A stretch of 64,000 nucleotides of DNA from positions 620,001 through 684,000 of the forward strand of contig JAGSPU010001671.1 of NCBI GenBank assembly GCA_019321725.1, given 5' to 3'. Within the stretch, counting starts at the first letter, position 1; the number at the start of each line of letters is the position of its first letter. Below, piece after piece: positions 12,901 to 25,685 of this stretch. Position numbers and translations under genes: made by a program. Source of the DNA: Paulownia fortunei. Its lineage: Eukaryota; Streptophyta; Magnoliopsida; Lamiales; Paulowniaceae. The notes beneath the pieces are model-generated. The model did no database searches, was not told the DNA's origin, and worked only from the letters and a program-made list of their open reading frames with translations.

Positions 12901-14215
12901 TCCAAGCCAACAAAATTGGAAAAAGAGGGAGTAGGAAACAGCATTATTTTATTAACATACCCGAACAGTCTCCTCATCACATAGATAAGCGCCTGCGACA
13001 ATTGTGTCCTGCATGTGACTCTCCACTGAATCTGATGGGCACAACACAGCACTCACACCACCCTGTGCATAGTTGGTGTTGCTCTCATGGGGCTCAGCTT
13101 TGGTTATCACTGCAACAGTTCCATGTTTTGCAACCTCAAGAGCGTAACGAAGGCCAGCCACTCCACTTCCAATTACAGCAAAATCAAAATACTTATTGTA
13201 ACCATCTCTCAAGCATGATTTGATCGTTACTATGCTTTGCTTACAATCCTCCTTAGTTTGAGGATGGTAATAATTATTTTTATTGATCCGCAAGCCTTTA
13301 GAGGCCCCATGAGACCTGAGGAATATGTCATCAATTATCAGTACCGATGTAAGTTAAAACACCCTATTCCATAACTGTGGCTTCTTGGTTTTATCGTCAA
13401 AAGTCATGAAAAAGTTTAAATTATAGCAAGGAGGTTAAATCACCTTTCTGAAAATGCTAACATCCAGAGATCATAACATTTAAACATGTAAAAGAAACAC
13501 ATAACAATAATAATTGATTGGGCTGAGTGAAACAAAAAGTAACACGCCTACAAAAGAAATTAATTAGATTGTTGACTACAGTGAGCAAACAGAAGAATGG
13601 AATGAAGATTTGCTACATGAGCACATCATCTACCTATGTGGCACACAATAGATATCCCCTGTTCGGTTGCCATTAACAAACAAACCCGAAGTGATGTAAT
13701 TTGTGGAGGGAAATAGTACTGTATTTCTAAACAAACACCAACATAAAATTGATCAACGCACTGAATACTGTTCAGTGTCAAAAGCAGTTGTACTGGAAAA
13801 TAATTAGAACTACAGTATCAACAATTAAGTTAGAATTCAATTTTATGGAGCAAACTTTCTTCATAGAACTCTCCAACAGAAATGGTTTTGTATGCTAACT
13901 GCAGAAGTAACAGAACTTGTAAGTTGAAACCCTCCACATTCAAAACGTAAAATTTTCACCAAAATTAACTAAAAACAAGTAACAAGTAATAGCATCTAGA
14001 AGGGAGAAAAGCAGTGTAAAACCCCCAGACATACCACAATAGCACAGCATAAATTGTAAGATCATAGTCAATATGACATACCAAGAAAACTCTTTCTGCA
14101 TGCATTTTGGGACTGCTATATTGTGAACCCAATAAGCCTGTCTGCAGCCCTGTCCCCTGTAAATAGTGTCTTTAAAATGCAGCTGGCCGCTTCCCGAAGC
14201 TACACTGGTTGCCAT
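9972..14215 (-). CDS. AO: L-aspartate oxidase, plastid (NAD de novo synthesis)
   Basis: This FAD enzyme oxidises L-aspartate to iminoaspartate, the first step of plant NAD synthesis in plastids, feeding quinolinate synthase. Seven coding exons join in phase: 14215-14082, 13315-12961, 12668-12426, 12162-12106, 11984-11904, 11620-11559 and 10983-9972. They give 647 aa, close to the Arabidopsis enzyme. Residues 1 to about 80 form a plausible transit peptide (MATSVASGSGQLHFKDTIYR). The FAD-binding motif VIGSGVAGLRYALE follows, then NTNYAQGGVSAVL, LLASGGAGHIYPSTTN, the substrate-region HPTALADEGLPIK, PVVPAAHYMCGGV and GLHGANRLASNSLLEA. The C-terminal helical domain carries ACEMRNLFCCAKLV. All frames are open, with no breaks. 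In Arabidopsis AO also affects the RBOHD-dependent oxidative burst. The gene converges on KLCR2. Confidence 0.97.
12777..12804 (-). repeat. Copy of the AO exon 2 / intron 2 boundary inside intron 2
   Basis: The 28 bases at 12951-12978 span the real exon 2 end and its donor (on the minus strand GATGAGGAGACTGTTCGG then GTATGTTAAT). They reappear at 12777-12804 with one mismatch, in the same orientation, within the following intron. The copy keeps a GTATGT donor core but has no matching upstream exon. Confidence 0.8.
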
Positions 14216-14223
14216 TAAGTAGT

Positions 14224-14999
14224 CTGCTAAACAAAGGTGTAAATTCATTTGATCTCTGATCAGCCACTTCCAAAAATAAACTTTACTGAACCAATTGTTC
14301 TCACAATATCTTTTATAAATAAAGCAGTGAAAAAATCTTGGGGAGTGTAAATCCAGACTATAGTTCCAATGGAAAGAATGACATGTTCTAAACTCAATGG
14401 AGTTGCCTGAAGCACTTGTAAAGTTGAAATTTTTGGTCTGTATTTAACAACTTAAGTGGATAAACACAGAATACAGAGGAAAATTGTTTACTAAAACATA
14501 CCAAAAGACAAAATTCAGCATGGTGTTATTCATATCTAATATATATACTACTTTGGTTAACAAAAATAAAATAAAAATAAAATTGACAAAATTTGCTCCA
14601 AATTTACCAACATCGTATCAACATGAAAGAACTCAAATATAACAGGGAATATGATTTTAGAATTCTTTTAGTACCTCCAATGGAATCAGATCTCGATGTA
14701 GAGTGAAAAAATTCAATCTTTAAAGGAAAGAAAAATGAGAAAGCATATTGTAGTCACAGAAAGGAACCAGTAGTAAAATCATAGAAAAAGAAATAACACA
14801 CGCATTTCTCGGCACCAACCCACTCAATCACCTATACACATCATGGAAAGCAGACGTCTTCATATTAATAAGACTAACTTTTCGTTGAAACTTGAAACTT
14901 AGCCAATAACATGCAGAATTTACAACAAAAACTCCCAAAACAACCCAGAAAAGGAAACCAAAAGAAAAACACGCATAGGTGTCAATAATATGAACATAC
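14224..14999 (-). other. Predicted 5' leader intron of AO
   Basis: On the minus strand a donor GTATGT at 14999-14994 and an acceptor TTTGTTTAGCAG ending at 14224 bracket an AT-rich stretch. The initiator ATG lies 8 bases after the acceptor. This would leave a leader exon from about 15375 to 15000. The inference rests on splice consensus only. Confidence 0.5.
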
Positions 15000-15401
15000 A
15001 ATTGATCTTCTGAGCCTTGGGAAGCGGCACTTGATGGAAAATCAACACGAACAAAAAGAAAACGAGGATGGTTTTTGAGTAGTGGGTTTTTTTCCTTCCT
15101 GCTATTCAAAAAGAACAAGCGAGAAAGGATGAACTCCGAGAATCTTTGTCCTTCACAAGATTCGTATATACAAAGGTAAAGAAAGAAAGGGAAATTTAAG
15201 CAGAGAAAGAAAAGCGAGGGAAAGGAAGGAGGGTCCGACAGTTCCGAGGCGCCACAGCTGAGAGAGTAAGAGTCAAGATTGAAGAAGCATCGTTGCACTT
15301 CGCGCCATACCCTCACCCCACTTCTTAATCTTTCCCACCGCCGCTCGTTTTCTCTCTCTCTTCCTTTTTTCTTCTTCTCTCTTTTTTGTTTTTGCTTGCT
15401 A

Positions 15402-15410
15402 CTATTTATG
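15402..15410 (-). promoter_or_regulatory. TATA-like box of AO
   Basis: The minus strand reads CATAAATAG here, about 25-30 bp before a purine-rich stretch that would begin the AO leader exon. It is supported only by position and consensus. Confidence 0.3.
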
Positions 15411-15469
15411 GTTCGTTTTTTTCTTTTTTTTGTGTGTAAAATATTAATTGGGAGTTTATAAGTCATACG

Positions 15470-15817
15470 TTTTTATGGATTCAGAATCAATTGTATTATT
15501 TATTACGTCATCTGACCAAGTATAATTAAAATAACATATATATGATTTCATATTTTGAACATGTGATTCAAAATTCTTTTAAATAATTTTCAATTATGTC
15601 CAATTCAATTACACATAATTTAATTACATTATATATGTTTCTTAAAAAATGAATCAATTACATAACTTATATTATAATCATTTGATTATGGTCATATCGA
15701 GTTTAGAGCTAAGTTTTCTACATCAAATACAAAGGAACAATCTTTGCATTCTCAAGAAATCAAAATTATTTGGTAGAGAACAATAAAAGAATCTTGAGAA
15801 AAATATGAAAAATATAT
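15470..15817. other. AT-rich intergenic DNA
   Basis: I see nothing codable or repeated that I can name between the AO promoter area and the direct-repeat structure that starts near 15818. Confidence 0.5.
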
Positions 15818-18035
15818 TGTAACACAAATTTTGTTATTCGTAAAAATTACAAAAAAAATAGTACAAATAAAATTTTATTGAATTTGATGAAAATATGTAG
15901 ATACAATCTATGTTGATCATCCACTCTTTTCTTCAATAATATTGACTTTATAAATTTTGTAACTTCGATTGATCTTCGATCTCTTTCAAATTTGATTTGT
16001 TTTTCAATAACGTTAATTTAAGAGTTTAACAACTTAATCTTGAATTAAACGTTATAATTTTGATGGCCTCCACGATGAATGTCTTGATTTTTCGCCTTTT
16101 AACACCATGTATCTTCTTAAATTTGATGAATTTTGGTTAAAAAAACTTCCTCCAATACCTTTATTACTTGAACTTTTCTTCTGAACTTTTTCTTCTTCTC
16201 AACTTGTATTTAACTTTTTTGAGATGACCCTATTTATACTTGTAGGATGAGAGCTTTTGTCATTTTAACTTAATAATATGAGAAAATTTAATTGATTTTT
16301 CACGATTTGATGGATATATACTGCCTTAATTAAAATATGTGATTTGAATTATTAAAATATTGTATTCACTTTCATAAATAATACAATATTTAGTGCCAAA
16401 ATATTATAATTTGACACATGGTAATATTTAATTTATTTATCAATAAAATATCTTATTTAATGTTGAAATTCAATGATAATTCAAAAAATAAATTAAAATA
16501 TAAAATTGATAAATTAAAATATATATTACATATGTCAATGCATAATTGGTTGCAAATTTTTCATGTATACAAATGCCCATCGAAACTTGTTCACATGCAT
16601 TTGTTCCACCAGATGTGAAAAGTGAATAAATCTCGAAATATTTCATCGAAGTGATCAAATAACCACAATTTAATTGAAACATAGAGATAATTTATCCTCA
16701 TACCAATGAGTTCTTCAATTGAGTTTTGAATTTGTAAATAGTTTATTCTCATATCAATGAGTTTTTTACTTGAATTTATTTCATTTAAATTTGAATCTAT
16801 AAATAGTTTATACTTGTATCAATGAGATTTCATTTGAATTTGAATTTGTAAACAGTTTGTACTCGTATCAATGAATCTTGAATTTGAATTTGTTAGATAG
16901 TTTATACTCGTATCAATGAGACTTCATTTGAATTTGAATTTGTAAATAATTTATACTCGTATCAATAAGTCTTGAATTTGAATTTATTTGATAGTTTATG
17001 CTCGTATAAAGAAATCTTTATTTAAATTTGAATTTATTAGATAACTTATACTCATATCGATGAGTTTTCATTTGAATTTGAATTTACAGATAGTTTATAC
17101 TCGCATCAATGAATCTTTATTTAAATTTGAAATTTACAAATAATTTATACTCATATCAATGAGTTTTTATTTGAATTTGACTTTATTAGATAGTTTATAC
17201 TCGTACTAATAAATCTTCATTTGAATTTGACTTTTAGACCTTTTATACTCATGTCAGGAAATGTTACTGGCAATTTATGCTCTTATCAAGAAGTATTTGA
17301 TCATGATTTAATGTGACAATCCTACATAGCTTATGCTCTTATTTAGAAGCATTACTGACAGTTTATACTTTTATCAAGGAATATTTGAGCAAGATTTAAT
17401 TTGGAAATTTTAGATAATTTATGTTCGTATATAAGAGTATTAAAAAGTTGAGGAAGATTCTCATTTATTTTTCTTCATTTGCTAGGATTTGGCTTTCAGA
17501 AAGAGGTAAAGATCGTCTTAGTGGACGTACCAGAAATTTGTAATAAAAAAATAGTATAAATAAAATTTTATTGAATTTTATGAAAATATATAGATACAAT
17601 TTTTGTTGACTGATTCTTCTCTTCAAGAATGTTGATTTTATAAATTTGTTAACTTTCTGATGGAATCGATTATCTGATCTCCTTCAAATTTGATTTGTCT
17701 TTCGATAACGTTAATTCGAGGGTTTAGCATACTGCAGATCTCTTTGAATTTGATGGATGAACTTGAGTTGAGGAATTTACTCCAATACCTTTATTGTTTG
17801 GATTTCTTCTTATTCTCAACTTGTATTTCTAAAATATGTGATTTGAATTATCAAAATATTATATTCACTTCCATAATTTGCAAGATATAATCTTTATTGT
17901 CAAAATATTATAATTTAACACATGATAATATTTAATTTTGAAATTCATTAATAATTCTAAAAATAAATAAAAATATAAAATTGATAAACTAAAATATATT
18001 ATACATATCAATGCATAATTGACTTAAATTTTTCA
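15818..18035. mobile_element. Possible decayed LTR-type element (direct repeats around an array)
   Basis: Sequence at about 15818-16563 recurs in the same orientation at about 17528-18035, with an internal deletion in the second copy. Shared landmarks include the AAATAAAATTTTATTGAATTT tract, ATCTCCTTCAAATTTGATTTG-like and CTCCAATACCTTTATT segments, and TCAATGCATAATTG near the end. Read on the minus strand, copy one contains TATAAATAGGG followed by a purine-rich leader, as LTR promoters often do. Between the copies lies a tandem array with no coding sequence. I found no primer-binding site and no clear target duplication, so an LTR element is one reading and a plain segmental duplication is another. 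Confidence 0.5.
16685..17440. repeat. Decayed tandem array, about 50-60 bp unit
   Basis: At least eleven degenerate units follow the pattern TTTATACTCGTATCAATGAG followed by TTTGAATTTGAATTT and an A-rich spacer. Toward the right end (about 17260-17420) the units diverge and the GAATTTGAATTT part is lost. Alternate units resemble one another more closely, suggesting a dimeric higher-order unit. The array sits between the two direct repeats of the neighbouring structure. Confidence 0.75.
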
Positions 18036-20917
18036 TGTCTACTTTCATACTTTTTTGCACCAAGTAAAACATATGCAATTAATTCTATTACACTGGAATA
18101 AATTTATGCATAGACAAATTGTGTCCAGGGATTGCAACTCATAAAAGCAAAATGTAGCAAGCATAAAAATTGACCAAACAAATTAAGAAGTCGTGGGTCG
18201 TGATACTCCATCACGAGATATCTCTATTTTCATTGGAAAAATCATAATTAAAAGGCGAACATCATAAAATTAGAACTGCAATTCTACAACCACGAAAATT
18301 ATGGTAACATATATTGTTTACGCAATTTTGAAAAATGGCTTCATTATTGTGGTGATGGCAAATTTGCCACGACCAATAAGTGTGTAGTATATTGGCCCAT
18401 GCTAGAAAAGGTCTTTAAAGAATGTTGATGTGGACGTTGAAGGAGAGTGCTGACTAGCTAAGGATCTAGGATTCACAATTTTAAATTTAAATATTAGAAT
18501 TGATAATAACAATAAAGGTGAATATTATTTTGTTTTTCTTTCTATTATATGATTAATGACATTTTGTCCCCTCGAATTATGAAAATATATATTTTGTTTT
18601 CTTTAATTAAGAAAACAAAATTTATTTTTTTAATTTTACTTATTTATTAGTATATTCAAAAAAAAAATTGAAATTTAAAATTTTATTTTGTACTTAATAA
18701 TATGAAATAATTAATTGAAACCGTACTAACTCTAAAATGATACAATGAATTTTATACTTAATTTTTTTATATAAAAAAGTTATGTAATAAATCAATGATC
18801 CTCTGAATTGTTTACTAAATATTGAATTAGTCACAGGACTAATATGTAGAAATGACCACTAGATCTCATGAATACTCCTATCTTCATATGAAATGCCCAT
18901 TAATAGGTAGGTCCCCTACAAATACAAAAAAGCAAAATGGTTGGAACAATTATACACTACGGATGGTTCACGACCCTGCTCCTTCTTTGGTGGGCCATGA
19001 TGTAGAATCTTTGTCCTTTTTAGTGATTCATTAGGTTTTTCTTTCCCTTGCACAGAAAAAATAAAAGGAAAAAGTTTTTTATTTCTCTCTTTCTTTTCTA
19101 TTTCTATGTTTTTGGCCTTTACATATTGGAGAAGGCAAGAAAACCTCGACTATATTTGCCAAGCTCTTAAAGTTTATATTAGGTCACTGAACATTAGTAA
19201 GAAAATATTATTAAAAAATAAAGCACATTAAGTTGAAGCTACAAGATTAATAAACTGTGATCATGATTTATCTCAAATTCATTCAACTATGGAGCTAATA
19301 GTCCACCTAATTACATTTCTAATGACATTATTAGATATTAAGACCTGGTTACTGTAATTTATGTCCTAATTGATTGTCCAGTGGAGAGTGATGCACCCAT
19401 GATTACAGCAAAGTGCACTCACAAATGAGAAATACTATGAAAGAACAGAAGGAAAGGGAAAGTTCTCCAATAGAAAATTATGAAGAAACCAGCTTTAGAC
19501 TGAGGCGACTGGCGAGCCAATGGCAGTGGGAAAATCGGAGGATTTTGGAACCCTCAAATTGCCTTTTGATGAAAAAGTTTGGATTTTCCTTTCAAGTGCT
19601 CTGGGATAGGCAGGAATTGATCTCTGCTTCCACTTTTCCCTTTATACGATTCTCAGCAATATCATCATTAGATCTTGTAAATTTCTATTTCAAGTGAGTT
19701 ACACCTGTTAGCAAACTATAATCCAGTACAAAATTATAATCCAAACCCACTAATGGCATCTGACCTAGTTACTTAGATTTGTATCAAATAATCAACTCAA
19801 GATCTTCTTTCTTGATAAGAAATGAGTAATAAATGGAGATATATATGTGATACAACCAATCAACCTTTGGGGGTTCTTGGTTATTGAGGATAACCTGATA
19901 ATACTCCTCAAAAAATATGTACATTTTGAGAAAAAAGGAATACTTTTTTTATTAATGGGAATATATTTATATGAGAGTGTCAAATGGTACAATCATATGT
20001 AGCATAATGTATAGATTATTTGGGTTTTATGAATCTCTTGATTTGAGTTTTGAAGTCTCTATGAACTTAACATAAACATTATAATTCATTTTTTTAGTTC
20101 TTGTTGACCTATAAACTTAGCTTATCATACCTGATTTAATTTTGACTCATCATATTTGTTGTTTTTTGCCTTTTGAACTTAGTATATTGGACCTTATATA
20201 TTAGGGCGATCAACATTTTACACATTTTCATTATTGCATTAAAAAAGTGCCATTCAAGTAGAATTATTCCTATCAAAAGGTTTTATTAGAAGTATTTAAT
20301 ATATTAATATAATTAAAGGTGATTAGATATAAGCAATTATTTTACATACTCAAAAAAGTTGGTTGTTCAAGTGGAGTTTCCTTGTTAACTTCTTGTGGCA
20401 GAAAAGAATTGTTATTGTTATTAACATTATATAAAGTACTTAAATACAAATTCCAAGATTCCTGTGGCCCACAGCAAAACTGAAGATTTTCAGGTATGGC
20501 TGCCCATGAAGAATTAAAGCCACAATTGTTTCCTCAAATAAATAAAAGGTCGAAAAGTTGAAAATGAGTCAATGAATTGGGATTGGAGGAACTTCTGTGT
20601 AAGGTGGCCATATGGAATTGAGGTCCCCATCCACTTGTCCATCTTGTGGTTGGTTCTTTCATTTTGTACCTTTTCAATACACCATAATGGCCAAAAAAAA
20701 TATTCGGTTTATTTTTTAAAAAAAAATTCTGAAATCTTCAACAATAAATAAATAAATAAAAAATTGCAGCAAATTTAATTTGAGAGTTTATTATTCGCAT
20801 ACAATGTAGTGGGTGAAAAGTAGTAAATCTTGATCTTCAGATTCAAATAAGCCATTCGTTTTAAAGATATATATGAACGGACTTCCTTTATAATATATTG
20901 TGCTACTAACGTTGTAT

Positions 20918-20951
<34 letters not shown>

Positions 20952-21600
20952 AAATTGTCATAAAAGTGAATTTTATCGATTTTACAGTTTTTTTTTTATA
21001 TATAGCAAAGTAGTTATAACAATATAAATATGTTTTCCATGCAAAGCAAAGTCATTCACAAATTGACTTTGAAGAATACATGCATCTCAAAAGACAAATT
21101 GAATTTCTCTTGTCAAGCCAAGCACATCTTTGACAACCTTTTTTGGATTGAAAGAGAATAATTTTCCAAACTTGACTTTCTCTATTCTTCCCATTTTAAG
21201 AAAAGCATAAAGAAAAAAGAGAAAACCTATCCACTAGGTCTACAAATCTTTTCTCAAAATTTTAGAGGATTATGGGACTTCCTCCCAGTTCAATTTATAA
21301 CTTTGAAATACTGGATAAGCTCCTAGGAGCTTAAATACCTTTAACAAGCTAGTGCTCGTTAATTATAATTGCTCTAATCTCTTCTCTCGCTCGACTTAAA
21401 TTAAAATTAGATTTAAAATAAATAATATACAAAGTTGAAACTCGCTAATCTTAGAAAAATAAGCGATCTCATAGACTTTGAATACAAACCCAAACTCCAG
21501 CCCAAATTCATATTCACACTTAACCATGGTCTGATGGACCAGCCCTTTAGTCCAAAAAATAGGTCCTGTATAAAGTAACTGGAGCAATTGCACGCACGGA
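18036..21600. other. AT-rich intergenic DNA upstream of OM47
   Basis: No gene is recognised in these 3.6 kb. A perfect TA dinucleotide repeat lies at about 20920-20949. Open frames such as 19413-19697 have no family match that I can see and no splice context. Confidence 0.5.
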
Positions 21601-21659
21601 ACAGGAGAGAAGGCAGAGAGAGAGAGGGTGTGGGTCATGCGTTCCGGGTCCTCATATGA

Positions 21660-21696
21660 CACGTGATGTGGATCTGCTTTCTTTTGACGCCACGTC
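21660..21696. promoter_or_regulatory. ACGT elements upstream of OM47
   Basis: A CACGTG core at 21660-21665 and a GCCACGTCACC element at 21690-21700 lie about 160-190 bp before the OM47 start codon. These are bZIP/ABRE-type sites by consensus. Whether they are used is unknown. Confidence 0.4.
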
Positions 21697-21853
21697 ACCA
21701 GGTTGTATCTTCAGTAGAAACGGTCATGGCGAGGGCTGAGGAATTTCCGCTTCGAAAGTAACAAATCCCACCATTTCTCTCCATACTTGCCTTTCTCATC
21801 TTCATAATTTCTTTCTTGAATTTAATTCTACAGAAAATCGTAAAAAACTAAAG

Positions 21854-24800
21854 ATGGGGAACTGGTGGTCCGCCGTAGAACCGCCGCCACCGCCGCCGAT
21901 GGTGCTGGTTCCGCCGCTCTTCGATTTTCCTCCTCTCGCCGCCCGTACTAGGTTCGCACTTACAAGCTCAAAATTTTCTTTCTTTTTTTTTTCTTTGGGA
22001 AAAATGGACTGTTGGCTAAGACTTTAAAGCTATTTAATGGCAATGTAGAATGCTGGAATCATCATACAACTTGTTGTTTGGAAAGCTGGCTTTGAGATGC
22101 CTCTTCGAGGACTATTTTGAAGAAGCAAAGCATTTCAGCACAAGAATTATGCTTAAGCCGATTGATGATCCGCATGTTGATTTGATTGCCACTGTATCCG
22201 TTATTTAATTATTGAATACTTATGGTTGTTTGTTTTCTGTTACTGAATTTTGATACATTTTAAGTTTTTTGAATCATTTCATATGATAGATTTTCAGTCA
22301 ACAACTCACTGGGTGATTCAAAAGCTCCAATCTAAGTAAAAAGTGCCGACGAAAATCTATTTTAATTCCATGATGTATAACAGTCTAAATTTAACGCTTT
22401 TAAAATAGATATGGAGCTTATAGAGTTGGTAGATGTGAATGAGCCATGCAAAATAGTTACTCTTATCTCTTTCAGTTTTTTTAATTCTCAAAGGGATAAA
22501 ACGGTAAATGACTACTAAAATGGAACAGGTCATTATTAATGCAGTCAATAGCAATCCTTTGGTTAGCGTGGTTGTTTGATGACAACCCTGTTAGTCCCAT
22601 GACTCATAGGTATCAAATGTGTCTTCAGCTTCCTTCTGTCGCATAGTGCATAGAATTTACGTATTGTGTGCTGAGTATGAGTTGAAGCATAAATCATTTC
22701 GATTCTTTTCCTTTCCTTTTTTTTTTTGGGGGGGGGGGGGGAGAGGGGATGGACGGTTACTTTGGGGTGGGAATATGTTGGAATGGCATTGACACAGGGC
22801 ACCATACGATCTTAGGTGGATATGTGTTGTAGTTAGTTAACTATCTGACATAAAGGTTTATGAGATTTAAGTGTTCCTTAGCATGTTCAGGTTGCTGGTC
22901 CACTCGATCATAAGCCGGAGGAGAAAATTGTAGGAAATGCACAGTTCCGCTGGCAAAGGTTTTGATATCAGTTTAAATACATTTGATTTCATCGTCATTT
23001 CAGTTCTTTCCCGTTGATATTCAAATAAATATCCATTGTTTCTTTGTAGTGATGTTGATGATCCTCACACATTCATCGATCTCTTTGTTTCAAACACAGA
23101 ACCGTAAGAACCAATTCTTTTATGAAACTCTGTTATCTGCTTGCTTAGTAACAAAAATTGATTCTAAATATTTTCTGTGTGTGGCCCATCCAGGATTTTA
23201 CTGATGAGATCCTGTGCATACTACCCGAAGTTTGGGTTTGGAGCATTTGGCATCTTCCCAGTGCTGTTGAAACAAAGGTTACTTCCAATTTTTTAACTCA
23301 TTTAATGATGCGAGGAGTATACGTGTCCACTTGTCCTATGTTTATGACATCTTTGATCATTCAGAGTATCTTCTGAAGATTATGGCATCATGGGTTTGAG
23401 ATATGGCTCTTCAAATCTGTCAGTTGGAGCTACAGTTATTCCTTTCTCTGGTATGTCATTTCAGCTAATATCTTTAGTTATGTTTGAATGCAAGGAGAGA
23501 TTATTATTTTTGTCTTCTTATACAGTAGCAATTTCTTATAGCATCTCAAATGCAGCATGTTGACACATCTATTGATTCAACATCTTTGGATTTAAATATC
23601 AGGCTTCCTATGATCTTCCTATAAACTACATAAAACTGAACAAAAAGACTGCTTTGGATTATATAGATGACCATTATGCAGGCATTCTTTACACATTCAA
23701 ACAAGAGGAATTTTTCTGACTTCATTTCTTTCCTTCACAGCAGGAGATGAACTCCCAAAAAATGCATGGTTGGTAAGCAAGATGGAAGGTTAACTGCTGG
23801 AGTGCAATATGAACCAAAATGTTAGTGTTTTTGGCACCAATACTTGTTTCCTTTCTTTCACCAGAATTTTCTTAAAAACATTAATTACAAATTATACTGC
23901 CCTGCTATTCTTCAATTGTGACCTCAAAGGAGTGAAAGGACTTAGCACCATTTGTTTAGAGACAATGAAGAGTATTTTGATGCAGTTCTGATTTTTCTAT
24001 CACTTTCTTTGCACCTGTGGATTACTTAAAGTTAATAAAGGGAATGTCTAGATTTGTCTTGAGTGTTTTTGGGAAGTGTTCTGGGAGAATGCATTGGAAG
24101 ATGTGATGTAGTATGAGGAAAATGTATTGCAGAACGTGATGTACGCTTGATCTTATTTTGGGAAAATGAAGGAAAATAAAAATGTTTTGGGGAAACAAAA
24201 ACAAACATTGCCTTTGTGTCCCTTCTTTTAAACCTCAATATGTACTTTTCCTTAGTGCCAATGAATGGTCAGCAACATTTGGAGGAGGTAAACCTGTGCT
24301 TCGAAATTAAGTTGCTTCTTATTGAGGTATGAGGAGGAAGAATATGGCCATTGTCTTGTCATTTTTTATCTGGCTATAGCTTTTTCTTGGAAGGGCACAT
24401 ATTTCCTTCGGGATCTTTTGGTCATGCTTGTTTTGGGATATATGAAACTGATACTAAGCTTGATGTTCACAATATGGCTAGTTTTCCACAACATTTTGAG
24501 TTTCATGGCTTTCGTTGATGTGCTCTATTAGCATTGTGTTTGGTTCAGTGCAGTTTTGGATATAATATATGTCTTCCAAGTTATATTCCTTGAAAACAAA
24601 GGAAAGACAACAGTTGAAAACTATGAAAATTAAACAGGCTTGTCAATGTTCTTCTGCATTTCTTTATATAATAATGGCGATTCTATCACATTAATTCTCG
24701 AAAATGTTGTGTAGTTGGAAGCAAAGATGGAGCAAGATACAAAAACTTAGCGAATTGGAGCTGTGCAATTGGTTATGGGCTAGGATCAGGCAGTCCATTG

Positions 24801-25636
24801 AGCCCATCATTCAATTTTGGACTTGAACTTGCTAAAAATTCACAGGTTTTTATATTTTAAAGTTTCAGCCCATTTAGTCTATTATTTTCCACTTGGCGAT
24901 CAACGTTTTCTTCTAAATCAACTTCTGATGTAATTTTTATATTGGCTAAGCCTGCTTTTTGCACAACCTTAATAAGGAATGAAAACTAATGGTAGTCAAT
25001 TTGTGGAAATAAGTTTTTCTCTTGCATCTTATAAATTACAATAACATGTTACATCAATATGAATCCTCAAGGTGAGGATTCAAACCAGAAATTGGGTGGA
25101 TAAAATGAAATATTCAGGTGGTAAATCTTGAATAAATGAGTTTTAACAAGGCCTTATCTGTTGATATGACCATATAAGGTCTGTGAAGGGTTTCACTTTC
25201 AGCTGTAACATGTCAATTTAGTTGATAAACAAATTGCAGACGCTATAGTGTAACTAACTTACTTTCTAATTGTATGTAATTATCTCATTTCCTAGTAGGC
25301 TCTCATTACAGAAGTCTGAAAGTATGAGGAGGATAATGGATGGTTGTGAAGATTGTCAAACTCTTACTTATACATCCTCAAGGGAATATGTTCCACTTGC
25401 ACTGACATAATATATTGCACTGGCTAAATGTAAAATTCATGCATGTTGGATCTACTACACAATTAATGTTTGACACTCGTTATCCATCAGAAAACCTCCT
25501 ATTCCCTGCCTATATAGTTATTCCTAAAGTTTCTCTTCTTGTTTATTCTGTGATATGCGTCCAACTTACAACTTCTTATTGCAAACTTTCTGCAGTTCAT
25601 TGCTTCTTTCTATCAACATGTGGTGGTCCAAAGACG

Positions 25637-25685
<49 letters not shown>

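Noticed and set aside
14828..15466. 212-codon open frame on the minus strand upstream of AO
   Set aside because: It lies in the predicted AO leader exon and leader intron. The Lys/Arg/Glu-rich start comes from a purine tract, and no family is recognised.
19413..19697. 94-codon open frame on the plus strand
   Set aside because: It has mixed composition but no recognisable domain, no splice partners and no neighbouring coding signal.
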